Shown: positions 18,209 through 27,692 of the stretch, in pieces
How the letters are laid out: each line of letters starts with the position of its first letter
Numbering within the stretch: the stretch's first letter is position 1
From: Aliiroseovarius halocynthiae
GTDB lineage: Bacteria; Pseudomonadota; Alphaproteobacteria; Rhodobacterales; Rhodobacteraceae
Reading direction: 5' to 3'
Assembly: GCF_007004645.1 (NCBI RefSeq)
Contig: NZ_ML660022.1
Coordinates: 1-64,000, forward strand
Length of the DNA: 64,000 nt
Position numbers and translations under genes: made by a program
Notes under the pieces: model-generated
The model's database searches: none
The model's input: only the letters and a program-made list of their open reading frames with translations
What the model was told of the DNA's origin: nothing

Positions 18209-19033
18209 TTAGGCCAGCCAACGCTTGCGGCGGCGATACGAGCGCACGTCGCGGAAGCTCTTACGGCCTTCATCCGACATACCCAGGTAGAATTCTTTAA
18301 CGTCAGGGTTTTCGCGCAGTTCGGCGGCGGGGCCGTCCATCACGATGCGGCCGTTTTCCAGAATATAGCCATAGTGGGCATATCTCAGCGCCACGTTGGT
18401 GTTCTGCTCGGCCAGCAGGAATGTGGTGCCCTGCTCTTCGTTCAGGCGCTTCACGATCTCGAAAATCTGTTCCACCAGCTGCGGAGCCAGACCCATGGAC
18501 GGTTCATCCAGCAAGATCATATCTGGGCGCGACATCATTGCGCGGCCCATGGCAACCATCTGCTGCTCACCACCCGAGGTATAGCCAGCCTGCGATTTGC
18601 GGCGCTCGGCCAGACGGGGGAAATAGTCATAGACCATTTCCAGATCTTTTGCGATCGCGGCGCGGCCATCGGTGCGGGTGTAAGCACCGGTCAGCAAGTT
18701 CTCTTCAACGGTCAGGTGTTCAAAACAGTGACGGCCTTCCATCACCTGAATGACACCACGTTTCACCAAAGCGGCCGGGTTTAGCTCGGCGATATTTTCG
18801 CCCTTGTGGTCAATCGTGCCCTTGGTCACTTCGCCACGCTCTGCCTGAAGCAGGTTCGAAATGGCCTTAAGGGTCGTCGTTTTACCTGCGCCGTTACCAC
18901 CAAGAAGCGCGGTGATGCCGCCCTTGGGAACAGACAGGCTTACGCCCTTCAGCACAAGGATCACGTGATTATAGATGACCTCGATATTGTTGACCTCAAG
19001 CAGGGTCTCGTCGGTCTTTATATCGTCCAGCAT
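18209..19033 (-). CDS. LivF-type ABC transporter ATPase
   Basis: This 274-residue ATPase has Walker A GGNGAGKTT, signature SGGEQQM, Walker B MILLDEP and the switch region LLAEQN. It is one of the two ATPases needed by hydrophobic amino-acid type (HAAT/Liv) importers. The C-terminus carries an unusual basic tail, YRRRKRW. It lies between the binding-protein gene and the PaaK-like ligase. A C-terminal extension of about 25 residues beyond normal LivF explains the length. Confidence 0.93.
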   Translation of the reverse strand: MLDDIKTDETLLEVNNIEVIYNHVILVLKGVSLSVPKGGITALLGGNGAGKTTTLKAISNLLQAERGEVTKGTIDHKGENIAELNPAALVKRGVIQVMEGRHCFEHLTVEENLLTGAYTRTDGRAAIAKDLEMVYDYFPRLAERRKSQAGYTSGGEQQMVAMGRAMMSRPDMILLDEPSMGLAPQLVEQIFEIVKRLNEEQGTTFLLAEQNTNVALRYAHYGYILENGRIVMDGPAAELRENPDVKEFYLGMSDEGRKSFRDVRSYRRRKRWLA

Positions 19034-19070
19034 ATCAGGTCGTCCTGTTCCTAGTCGTTACGTTGGGGTC

Positions 19071-19092
19071 GTCCGGGCCCGAAGGCCCGGAC
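19071..19092 (-). other. GC-rich stem-loop after the binding-protein gene
   Basis: Nine-base arms gtccgggcc and ggcccggac close a CGAA loop 11 bases after the binding-protein stop. No T-run follows on the minus strand, so it is more likely an mRNA-stabilising hairpin that keeps the binding-protein message abundant. Confidence 0.65.
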
Positions 19093-19103
19093 GTGCCGGT
19101 GTA

Positions 19104-20390
19104 TTAGTTACACTGCGGCTCGATTTTGTTTTCAGCAGCATAAGCGGCCGAGTCAGCGTCGATCAGCGGCTGGATCACATCCATGTCCGACCCACCGAAG
19201 TCCGAGATCAGCGACCACTTGCCGGCAGCAGCATCCCACTGCTGGATAGCAATGGCACCCGGACCACCGTGGTTTGCACAGCTCACTTTGAACTCGGGGC
19301 CGAAGCCCTCCATGCCCAGTTCGGCCATACGTGCATTGGTGATCTCCAGCTGCTCCAAACCATCGCGCATCTGCGCCGATGTGATGTCTGCAACACCGTG
19401 GATTTCCTGAGCCTTCTTCGCAGCTTCAGCCAACATCATCGCGGCATAAACACCACGGTTGTAGATAACCGTACCAACGTTCGAGCCGTCACCAGCTGCT
19501 TTACCAGCGTCTACAACGTGTTTTTGCAGGTCAGCAAAGACCGGATAGTCCGAACCAACACCGTGGAAGGTCATCGCCTTATAGCCGGTGGCCTTGTCAC
19601 CAGCAGGCTTCACGTCATGCTCGGCACCGGACCACCACACGCCGATGAACTGGTCCATCGGGTAACGGATGTTCGCGGCTTCCTGAATGGCAACCTGGTT
19701 CATCACGCCCCAGCCCCAGAACAGAACGTAGTCAGGCTTTTCACGACGGATCTGCAACCACTGAGCTTTCTGCTCTTGACCCGGATAGTCGATCGGAATG
19801 GTGGTCAGATCGAAGCCATGCTTTTCGCCCAGCTTGGTCAGGGTCGGGATCGGCTCTTTACCGTATGCGCCGTTGAAGTGCAGCAGAACGATCTTCTTGC
19901 CCTTCAGGTCACCACCGTTCAGGTCCAGCACGTGGTTAATCGCTGCCGAAGCACCGTTCCAGTAGTTGGCCGGGAAGTTGAACACGTGGCTGAACACGTC
20001 GCCGTTTGCAGCCGAGGTACGGCCGTAACCGGGGGTGTACAGCGGAATGTCGTCAGCAGTCGCTTTGGGGATCAGCTGATACGTAATACCGGTCGACAGC
20101 GGGTTATAGGCCAAGGCGCCTTGACCTTTGGTGGCTTCATAGCATTCCACGCCCTTTTCGGTGTTATATGCAGTTTCACACTCGGGGACGCTTACAGCCA
20201 CACCACCGATACCGCCGTCACGCTCGTTCAGCAGGGTCATGTAGTCTGCAAAGCCGTCAGCGTAAGGAATACCGCCCGCGGCGAAAGGGCCGGTCCGATA
20301 GCTGAGCGACGGGAATACCAGATCCGCCATTACCGGCGAGCCTACCATCAATGCGGCTACTGATGCCGCGGCAACACGTTTAAAAGTCAT
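19104..20390 (-). CDS. periplasmic substrate-binding protein of a Liv-type ABC importer
   Basis: This 428-residue protein has a Sec signal peptide (MTFKRVAAAS start, cleavage near VMADL) and the type I periplasmic-binding fold used by branched-chain amino acid and aromatic-acid importers (Peripla_BP_6). I start at the ATG 20390 with GAGGAAG upstream; the longer frame would put 16 charged residues before the signal. A strong stem-loop follows the gene. The ligand cannot be deduced, but flanking CoA ligases suggest a carboxylate. Confidence 0.91.
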   Translation of the reverse strand: MTFKRVAAASVAALMVGSPVMADLVFPSLSYRTGPFAAGGIPYADGFADYMTLLNERDGGIGGVAVSVPECETAYNTEKGVECYEATKGQGALAYNPLSTGITYQLIPKATADDIPLYTPGYGRTSAANGDVFSHVFNFPANYWNGASAAINHVLDLNGGDLKGKKIVLLHFNGAYGKEPIPTLTKLGEKHGFDLTTIPIDYPGQEQKAQWLQIRREKPDYVLFWGWGVMNQVAIQEAANIRYPMDQFIGVWWSGAEHDVKPAGDKATGYKAMTFHGVGSDYPVFADLQKHVVDAGKAAGDGSNVGTVIYNRGVYAAMMLAEAAKKAQEIHGVADITSAQMRDGLEQLEITNARMAELGMEGFGPEFKVSCANHGGPGAIAIQQWDAAAGKWSLISDFGGSDMDVIQPLIDADSAAYAAENKIEPQCN

Positions 20391-20492
20391 TTGCTTCCTC
20401 CCTAGATTAGCAAAATATTGTGCCCTTTTGGGCAGCATTGCATTTGGACACCCGACCCTCCTCTTGGCCGGATGTCCGGATTTTTTGCCCGC

Positions 20493-21569
20493 TTAGTGCG
20501 GGAAGGGCCACAGGCGCAGCTTCTCTTTCGTGAGACGCCACAGTTGGGCCAAACCATGGGGTTCGAGGATCAGGAAGATCACGATCAAACCACCAACGAT
20601 GATGAATTCGAGCTCGGCAGCGATTTCAGTGGGCCAGCCCATGGTGCCTACCAGAACGTTCTTCAGAAGAACCGGCATCAGGACCATGAAGGCTGCACCA
20701 GCGAAGGATCCGAAGATCGAGCCAAGGCCGCCGATGATGACCATGAAGAGCACCAGGAACGACTTGGTGATACCAAAGCTTTCACCCGCCTCTGCCGCGC
20801 CCAGATAGACGGCGAAGAACAGCGCGCCCGCAATACCCACAAAGAAGGACGAGACAGCGAAGGCCGACATCTTAGCCATCAGCGGGTTCACCCCGATGAT
20901 CTCGGCTGCGATGTCCATGTCTCGGATGCCCATCCACTTACGGCCAGTCATGCCGCGCGTCAGGTTGCGGGCCATCCAAGCAACTCCAACCAGGAACACA
21001 AGGCAGATCATGTATTTCGCCCAGGCTTCGGTGTTGGGGCCGGTAACGACGATACCAAAAACGCTGCGTTCAGGGGCGTTAATCTGGCCCGAGGCCGAAT
21101 AGTTGTAGAACCACGCCACCTTGTTGAACAACCAGACCAGAAAGAACTGCGCGGCAAGGGTCGCAACCGCAAGGTAGAACCCTTTGATGCGCAGAGACGG
21201 CAGACCGAAGGCCACACCCACGGCGGCGGTGATGCCACCAGCGATCAACACGTGGAACACGATGTTGATGTCCGGGAAGGCGACCATCAGCTTATAGCAG
21301 GCGTAGGCCCCTACAGCCATGAAACCACCCGTACCCAGCGATACCTGACCGGCGTAACCCGTCAGAATGTTCAGCCCCAGCGCTGCAATGGCATAGATGA
21401 AGAACGGAGCAAAGATCGAGTTCACCCAGTAATCGTTCACAAAGAACGGGATCACACAGAAGGCGACGAACAAGGCAATCCAGTATCCGGCCCGATCAAG
21501 GCGGATCGGAAAGGTCTGGTTGTCGTCACGGTAGGACGTTTTGAAATCACCAGCTTCGCGGTAAAACAT
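20493..21569 (-). CDS. LivM-type ABC transporter permease
   Basis: This 358-residue polytopic protein has about ten membrane helices and the LivM motifs LGLNILTGYAGQVSLGTGGFMAVGAY and a cytoplasmic loop GRKWMGIRDMDIAAEIIGVN that contacts an ATPase. It forms the channel with the LivH-type permease encoded three bases upstream. Gene order in the transcript is ligase, LivG, LivH, LivM, binding protein, LivF, PaaK. Confidence 0.93.
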   Translation of the reverse strand: MFYREAGDFKTSYRDDNQTFPIRLDRAGYWIALFVAFCVIPFFVNDYWVNSIFAPFFIYAIAALGLNILTGYAGQVSLGTGGFMAVGAYACYKLMVAFPDINIVFHVLIAGGITAAVGVAFGLPSLRIKGFYLAVATLAAQFFLVWLFNKVAWFYNYSASGQINAPERSVFGIVVTGPNTEAWAKYMICLVFLVGVAWMARNLTRGMTGRKWMGIRDMDIAAEIIGVNPLMAKMSAFAVSSFFVGIAGALFFAVYLGAAEAGESFGITKSFLVLFMVIIGGLGSIFGSFAGAAFMVLMPVLLKNVLVGTMGWPTEIAAELEFIIVGGLIVIFLILEPHGLAQLWRLTKEKLRLWPFPH

Positions 21570-21572
21570 TGA

Positions 21573-22559
21573 TCAGACCCTTTCGATGATTTTCTCACCA
21601 AACAGCCCTTGCGGACGGAAGATGAGGAAGACAAGTGCCAGCACATAGGCGAACCAGGCTTGCGTCGCGCCGCCCACAAGGGGACCGACGGCAAATTCAA
21701 ACAGCTGCTCGCCCACACCGATGATCAAGCCGCCGATGATGGCGCCCGGGATCGAGGTGAAGCCACCCAGCATCAGAACCGGCAGAGCTTTCAGAGCAAC
21801 CTCAGCCAGCGAGATCTGAACACCCGATTTCGAGCCCCACATGATCCCGGCGACCAGCGCCACAAAGCCAGCAATCGACCAGACAAGTACCCAGATGAAA
21901 CGCAGCGAGATACCGACCGACAAAGCTGCCGAGTGATCATCTGCCACAGCCCGCAGGGCGCGGCCTTGCTTGGTGTATTGCGAGAACAGAACCAGCGCGG
22001 TCACCAGAAGGGCTGCAACGATGGCCGCAACGATATCGAGGTTGTCGATAAAGAAGCCATAGCCGAACCAGTTATAGGTGGTCGTATCAATCGTTTCGTT
22101 GATACCCTGCGCCAGCCCCACGTCCAGCTTCATCACTTCCGAACCCCACATCAGCGGTGCGAAACCGTGCATGAAGTACCACATGCCGATCGTGGCCATG
22201 AACAGGATGATGTCAGGCTGGCCGATCAGGTGCTGAAGGATGTATTTCTCGATCACCCAGGCGACAAACACCATGGCAGCGCCAGCCACGATAATCGCTA
22301 GGATCGTTGGCACGGTCCATCCAAAGTGGTGGACCTTGGTTCCGAAGATCGTGTTGATCAGGTGTGCGAAGGGGATCTGCCCCGTCTGAACACCCACCAA
22401 GGTCATGGCGGCGAACACCACCAGCATACCTTGGGCAAAGTTAAAGATACCGGACGCCTTGAAAATCAAGACAAAGCCCAGCGCGACGAGTGCGTAAAGT
22501 ACCCCGGCCATCAGGCCGTTCAGGGTGACTTCCATCGCAAAGAGTAGTTGTTCAGGCAT
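21573..22559 (-). CDS. LivH-type ABC transporter permease
   Basis: This 328-residue membrane protein opens with QLLFAMEVTLNGLMAGVLYALVALG and has the ATPase-contact loop QGRALRAVADDHSAALSVGI. The central insertion (about residues 100-170) is longer than in E. coli LivH, a feature of importers that carry larger carboxylates. GGGGAGAC precedes the ATG. It lies 10 bases after the LivG gene. Confidence 0.92.
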   Translation of the reverse strand: MPEQLLFAMEVTLNGLMAGVLYALVALGFVLIFKASGIFNFAQGMLVVFAAMTLVGVQTGQIPFAHLINTIFGTKVHHFGWTVPTILAIIVAGAAMVFVAWVIEKYILQHLIGQPDIILFMATIGMWYFMHGFAPLMWGSEVMKLDVGLAQGINETIDTTTYNWFGYGFFIDNLDIVAAIVAALLVTALVLFSQYTKQGRALRAVADDHSAALSVGISLRFIWVLVWSIAGFVALVAGIMWGSKSGVQISLAEVALKALPVLMLGGFTSIPGAIIGGLIIGVGEQLFEFAVGPLVGGATQAWFAYVLALVFLIFRPQGLFGEKIIERV

Positions 22560-22569
22560 AGTCTCCCCC

Positions 22570-23394
22570 TTAGTCGTGTGACACGCCGAGATAGGCGTCG
22601 ATCACATCCTGGTTGTTGCGCACCTCGTCGGGTGTGCCGTCCCCAATTTTCTTGCCGTAGTCCATAACGACCACGCGGTCGGACAGGTCCATAACCACGC
22701 CCATGTCGTGCTCGATCAGGGCGATCGTGGTCCCGAACTCGTCATTCATGTCGAGGATGAAGCGGGACATGTCCTCTTTCTCTTCGACGTTCATGCCGGC
22801 CATTGGTTCGTCGAGCAAAAGCAGCGACGGTTCAGCGGCCAAAGCTCGCGCCAGTTCCACACGCTTTTTCAGACCGTAAGGCAGACGCCCAACAGGCGTT
22901 TTGCGGATGTGCTGGATTTCAAGAAAGTCGATGACTTTCTCGCAGGCTTCGCGGTTTTCCAGCTCTTCCCGTTCGGCTTTGCCTTTCCAGATCGCCTGCT
23001 GAAACAGATTGGCGTTCATCTTGTTCAGGCGGCCGGTCATGATGTTGTCCAGCACGGTCATGCCTTCAAACAACGCGATGTTCTGGAAGGTCCGTGCCAA
23101 GCCCTGACGCGCCACCTGATAGGGCCGCATCGGCGGGCGTTTCGACCCGCGGAACCAAACCTCGCCTTCTTGGGGTTTATAAAACCCCGAGATGACGTTC
23201 AGCATCGAGGATTTACCAGCACCGTTCGGGCCGATGATCGCGCGGATCTCGCCTTCGCGGATATCAAAGCTGATGTCCTTGATCGCAACCACACCACCAA
23301 ATCGCAGCGTGATGTTCTTAAGGTCCATGACTACGGGGCCAATGGTGCGCCCGTCTTCTGTGACGTAGCTGTCGGCGTTCATATCGGTCGTCAT
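22570..23394 (-). CDS. LivG-type ABC transporter ATPase
   Basis: This 274-residue ATPase has Walker A GPNGAGKSS, a variant signature GRLPYGLKKRVEL in place of LSGGQ, Walker B LLLLDEPMAG and switch IEHDMGVVMDL. The changed signature is common in LivG proteins tied to acyl-CoA ligases. Its start overlaps the stop of the ligase gene by four bases (ATGA), so the two are coupled. Confidence 0.93.
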   Translation of the reverse strand: MTTDMNADSYVTEDGRTIGPVVMDLKNITLRFGGVVAIKDISFDIREGEIRAIIGPNGAGKSSMLNVISGFYKPQEGEVWFRGSKRPPMRPYQVARQGLARTFQNIALFEGMTVLDNIMTGRLNKMNANLFQQAIWKGKAEREELENREACEKVIDFLEIQHIRKTPVGRLPYGLKKRVELARALAAEPSLLLLDEPMAGMNVEEKEDMSRFILDMNDEFGTTIALIEHDMGVVMDLSDRVVVMDYGKKIGDGTPDEVRNNQDVIDAYLGVSHD

Positions 23395-25556
23395 TCTGCC
23401 GCCATCCCCTGAATGTTGCCCACCACAGCCGCATCGCGGATTTCCAGGGTGGCGTTGATCGACCCCTTGCGACCATCTTCATAGGTCACTTCGGTTTCGA
23501 TATATTGCTCGGATTTGCCGCCATAGAGCGCATCAATCAGCGGAGCGTATTTCTCTTCCACGATCTTGCGGCGCACTTTACGGGTGCGGGTCATCTCGCC
23601 GTCATCTGCGTCCAATTCCTTGTGCAGGATCAGGAAACGGTGGATCTGACAGCCTGACAGCATCTCGTCTTCAGCAACCGATTTGTTGATCGTTTCAACA
23701 TGTTCCTGAATAGTCGACACCACTTCCGGGTGGCCGGCCAATTCCTGATAGGATGCATAGGCCACGTTGTTACGCTCGGCCCAGTTGCCAACGGCGGTCA
23801 GGTCGATGTTGATGAAGGCCGTGCACATGTTGCGGTCATTGCCGAAGACAACTGCCTCCAGAATGTCCGGGTAGAACTTCAATTTGTTCTCAACATATTT
23901 GGGTGCGAACATCCGGCCATCGGCCATCTTGCCCACGTCCTTGGCGCGGTCGATGATGCGCAGATGGCCGTTCTTTTTGTCGAAGAAGCCAGCATCACCG
24001 GTTGCAACCCAACCCTCAGGATCCTTGGTATCCTTCGTGCTTTCCGGGTTGTTGTAATACTCAACAAAAGTCCCCGGCGAGCGATAGAAGATCTCGCCAT
24101 TGTCCTCGATGCGCACTTCCACACCCGGAGCAGGCACGCCAACAGTATCATTGCGCACTTCGCCATCCGGCTGCACAGTGATGAACACGGTCGCTTCGGT
24201 CTGACCATAAAGCTGCTTCAGGTTGATCCCCATCGAGCGATAGAACGCGAAGATTTCCGGACCAATCGCTTCACCAGCGGTATAACCAACACGAATGCGG
24301 CCAAAGCCCAGCGTGTCTTTCAAGGGGCCGTACACCAGCACGTCACCACAGCGATACTTGAAGTATTCCTGCAAGTTGCCGCGATACAGCTTCAGACCAA
24401 TCGGATCCTTGGCTTTGAAATGCTTACGCACGTTCTTGCCGTGGCGCAGCTTGGCAAAGGCCAGACGGATGCCGTTTTCGATAATGGTCTCGGCTGCAAA
24501 GCCAATGCCCATTGCATAGTTGAAGCCATGGCGCAATTTCTGCTCCAGCGTCTTCTTTTCGGTGGTTACTTTGCGCTTAGGCATGCCGTATTTCTCGCCG
24601 GCACCGCTTTTCGCAAAGTCCATGAAGTGATGGAAGATGGCGTATTTCAGGTCGCCACTGTCTTCCATGCGGATCATCACATTGGTCAACTGCGTTTCAA
24701 AAACGCGGGGCGGGGCGAAGTAATAGGTCGGCCCGATTTCACGCAGATCCGACATCAGCGTGTCGGCGCTTTCCGGGCAGTTCACACAGAAGCCACACCA
24801 CATGGCCTGACCAAGCGAGAAGATGAAGTCACCCACCCACGCCATTGGCAGATAGGCCAAAATGTCTTCGTTCATACCCAGATTGTCGAACTCGGACGAA
24901 TTCTTGGCACTTTCGATGATGTTGCGGTTCGACAGAACCACGCCCTTGGGGCGACCGGTGGTACCCGAGGTGTACAGCATCACGCAGGTGCTGTCATAAT
25001 TCAACTCGGCTTCGCGGGCGGCCATCTCGTCTTCCAGACGGGCATGGGCCACGCGGCCTTCTTCCTGAATGTCGACATACCAATGCAAATGGCTGTGGTC
25101 GTATTTCCGCAAGCCACGCTTGTCATAGTACAACACGTGTTCGATGTGATGGATCTTGTCCTGCACCTCGATCACTTTGTCGACCTGTTCCTGGTCCCCG
25201 CAGATGACGAAACGTGCGCCACAGTGCTCTAGCACGTATTCCATCTCTTCCACGACCGCATCTTGGTAAAGCGGCACCGGTACGGCGCCTACCTTTTGTG
25301 CGGCAACCATCGCCCAGTAATGGGCCGGACGGTTGCGGCCGATGATGGCCACGTGGTCCCCGCGGTTGATCCCCAAAGCCAAAAGACCCAGGGCAAGGTT
25401 CTGAATTTCTTCAGCAGCCTCTGCCCAGGTCCAGCTTTGCCAGATCCCGAATTCTTTCTCCCGGTAAGCCGGGCGATCTCCATATTCCTTCACATTCCGC
25501 GCCAGAAGCGCTGGAATAGAGGCAAACGCGCCTGCAGAGGCTAGTTCTTGTGCCAA
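23391..25556 (-). CDS. AMP-dependent long-chain acyl-CoA ligase (FadD-like)
   Basis: This 721-residue adenylate-forming enzyme has the P-loop-like motif YTSGTTGRPKG, the LYGQTEATV motif, and the YKTGD-equivalent WVATGDAGFFDKKN. It is longer than classical FadD (about 560) because of an insertion around residues 290-390, as in eukaryote-like acyl-CoA synthetases. The start codon is a TTG with an excellent GGAGGA site 5-6 bases upstream. It is the first gene of the importer operon and probably traps the imported acid as a CoA thioester. Confidence 0.91.
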   Translation of the reverse strand: MAQELASAGAFASIPALLARNVKEYGDRPAYREKEFGIWQSWTWAEAAEEIQNLALGLLALGINRGDHVAIIGRNRPAHYWAMVAAQKVGAVPVPLYQDAVVEEMEYVLEHCGARFVICGDQEQVDKVIEVQDKIHHIEHVLYYDKRGLRKYDHSHLHWYVDIQEEGRVAHARLEDEMAAREAELNYDSTCVMLYTSGTTGRPKGVVLSNRNIIESAKNSSEFDNLGMNEDILAYLPMAWVGDFIFSLGQAMWCGFCVNCPESADTLMSDLREIGPTYYFAPPRVFETQLTNVMIRMEDSGDLKYAIFHHFMDFAKSGAGEKYGMPKRKVTTEKKTLEQKLRHGFNYAMGIGFAAETIIENGIRLAFAKLRHGKNVRKHFKAKDPIGLKLYRGNLQEYFKYRCGDVLVYGPLKDTLGFGRIRVGYTAGEAIGPEIFAFYRSMGINLKQLYGQTEATVFITVQPDGEVRNDTVGVPAPGVEVRIEDNGEIFYRSPGTFVEYYNNPESTKDTKDPEGWVATGDAGFFDKKNGHLRIIDRAKDVGKMADGRMFAPKYVENKLKFYPDILEAVVFGNDRNMCTAFINIDLTAVGNWAERNNVAYASYQELAGHPEVVSTIQEHVETINKSVAEDEMLSGCQIHRFLILHKELDADDGEMTRTRKVRRKIVEEKYAPLIDALYGGKSEQYIETEVTYEDGRKGSINATLEIRDAAVVGNIQGMAAE

Positions 25557-25739
25557 ATTTTCCTCCCACCGTCGGTCAGCCGACGTTCCCGGTCACCGAA
25601 CGAATCTTGTTCGACAACCCTGACGGAAAAAATCTCGCGGTCAAAGGTTTCGGCACTTTTTCCCAATTCTATCGAATTGTTACAGGGTCCAGTGAATTCT
25701 TTCCCGGGGCCGCATTCCTCTTTTCCCTGGGCAGAACCG

Positions 25740-27692
25740 ATGCTAGCGATAGGAACAGAGGGGGACCCGGTGCCATTACAGTCTTCAGAAACCGCCACAT
25801 TGACCCAAGCCGGTCTAAACCTGATTCAGCAGGCGCTTTCCATTTATGATCGACGGCTCAATCTGGTCATTGGGAACCGCCAGTTTCAAGATATGTTCGA
25901 CCTGCCAGACCAGTTGGTTAAGCCCGGCGCGCCATTTTCCGAAACCATACGCTATCTTGCTGAACGCGGTGACTATGGTGCAGTCGGAGACGTCGACGTT
26001 TTCGTCCAGTCCCGCGTAGATCAAGCGCTGGCTTTCGAACCGCACTATATGGAACGCACCCGCGCCAACGGGCGTGTGATCTCGGTCGAAGGGCATCCGC
26101 TGCCGCAAGGGGGATGGGTGACGGTCTATACGGATATTACACCGATCAAACGACAAGAATCGTTGCTGCGCGCCCGGTCCGAAGAGCTTTCGGATCAGGT
26201 TTTGACCTATACGGAAGAGCTGGCTCAAACGAACCGGGCGTTAACCTCGTCCAACATCGCCCTCGAAGAGACAAAACGGCAGCTGACCGTGATGGAAAGC
26301 CGCACCCGCCTGACCGCCGAAATGATGCCCGCGCATATCGCGCGAATTGACCGCGATCTACACTATACCTTCTCGAACCGCCGTCTGGGGAAGGTTTTCC
26401 CGGGACGTCCGACCGATCTTCTGGGCCTTCATGCCCGTGATGCGTTGGGCGACGAAGCCTTTGTTCAGATTAGCCCCTATTTCACTCGTGCTTTTCACGG
26501 TGAATCCAGCGTCTTCGAGTTTACGCACGAGACATCCGGCCGCCGAATTCGCGTCGCGCTGACCCCTGACAAGGGCAAAGATCAGATCACTGGCGTTTAC
26601 ATTCTGTCGATGGACGTCACCGAAGAAGCCCAGTCGCGCGCCGCCCTTGCCCAAACCCGAAAACGCGAGCTGGCCGCGCAGCTGACATCGGGTGTGGCAC
26701 ATGATTTCTCGAATTTGCTGACCATCATCATGGGGCTGCAAAGCCGTTTGGCGCAAATGGAGATCGGCAATGACGCGCAAGAGCTGGTGCAGGCCACCAA
26801 CGCTGCCGTCCGTCGCGGTGGGAAGCTTCTGGAACGGATCGCTACGATCTCGGGTCGGCGCGATGTGCATATGGAGCCGGTGCACATTCACGAGATGCTG
26901 AAAGGGCTGGAAAGCCTGACGGTGCCGACCCTGCCCGCAAACATTCGCCTTAAGATCGACGTGTGCGGAGTGGACCAACGCGTCGTCCTTGATGCCGGTG
27001 CGGTGCAAGACGGGCTTCTGAACCTGATCATCAACGCAACGCACGCCCTGGGCGCAGATGGTGGCGACATCCTGTTGACGGCCCGTCAGATCCGCGAAAC
27101 CTGGATCGAGTTTCGCGTGACCGACACCGGACCCGGCTTTGCCCCGGACGCGCTGGAGCACGCACTGGATCCGTTCTTTACCACCAAAGGCGGAGAAGGA
27201 TCAGGGTTGGGGCTGTCCATGGTCTATGACCAGACGACCGTCGCAGGTGGCCACGTCAAAATCTTCAACAACAGCGAAACCGGCGGTGCAATCGTGTCGA
27301 TCCGCCTGCCCTTGCGCATTCCGGCACAACCAATCGCGCCGCGGCTTGTGCTTTTGGTCGAGGACAATGAAACCATTCGCACATCCGTGCGCGAGATGCT
27401 GATCAGCATGGGCCATCAGGTGGTCGAAGCCTCGTCCGCCGAAGAGGCTTCAGGGCTGACCGACATCGAAGGGCTGGGCTTAATCTTGTCAGATGTTATG
27501 CTGGAAGGCGCGCAGACCGGGCCCGAATTCCTGAACGCAACTGCACAATCCGGGTTGGACGTGCCCATGCTGTTGATGACATCACTGCCCCCCGACGATC
27601 CACACCGCACAAACGCCGCTTTCCCGGTACTGCCCAAGCCGTTCACCTCGGGTGAGTTGGCCACATTCCTCTCGCAGGAGGTCCCATCGTGA
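25740..27692 (+). CDS. hybrid sensor histidine kinase with PAS_7 domain and receiver
   Basis: This kinase (650 residues from this ATG) has an N-terminal PAS_7 domain (about 20-130), a coiled coil (about 140-205), a second PAS-like region (about 215-310), the phosphoacceptor box SGVAHDFSNLL, an ATPase domain (NLIINATHAL, DTGPGF, GSGLGLSMV) and a C-terminal receiver (VEDNE, ILSDVM, PKPF). No membrane helix is seen, so it senses a cytoplasmic signal. A GTG at 25770 has the better ribosome site (GAGGGGG) and may be the true start. The regulator gene overlaps its stop. Confidence 0.88.
   Translation: MLAIGTEGDPVPLQSSETATLTQAGLNLIQQALSIYDRRLNLVIGNRQFQDMFDLPDQLVKPGAPFSETIRYLAERGDYGAVGDVDVFVQSRVDQALAFEPHYMERTRANGRVISVEGHPLPQGGWVTVYTDITPIKRQESLLRARSEELSDQVLTYTEELAQTNRALTSSNIALEETKRQLTVMESRTRLTAEMMPAHIARIDRDLHYTFSNRRLGKVFPGRPTDLLGLHARDALGDEAFVQISPYFTRAFHGESSVFEFTHETSGRRIRVALTPDKGKDQITGVYILSMDVTEEAQSRAALAQTRKRELAAQLTSGVAHDFSNLLTIIMGLQSRLAQMEIGNDAQELVQATNAAVRRGGKLLERIATISGRRDVHMEPVHIHEMLKGLESLTVPTLPANIRLKIDVCGVDQRVVLDAGAVQDGLLNLIINATHALGADGGDILLTARQIRETWIEFRVTDTGPGFAPDALEHALDPFFTTKGGEGSGLGLSMVYDQTTVAGGHVKIFNNSETGGAIVSIRLPLRIPAQPIAPRLVLLVEDNETIRTSVREMLISMGHQVVEASSAEEASGLTDIEGLGLILSDVMLEGAQTGPEFLNATAQSGLDVPMLLMTSLPPDDPHRTNAAFPVLPKPFTSGELATFLSQEVPS

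Noticed and set aside
18975-20363. 462-codon plus-strand ORF opposite the binding-protein gene
   Set aside because: Antisense to a signal-peptide-bearing binding protein inside an operon.
20468-20479. ccggatgtccgg dyad followed by a T-run on the plus strand
   Set aside because: All genes here run on the minus strand, where no T-run follows, so it cannot end their transcripts; likely chance.
23700-25232. 510-codon plus-strand ORF opposite the FadD-like gene
   Set aside because: It is the antisense shadow of a gene with clear adenylation motifs; its translation has no family resemblance.
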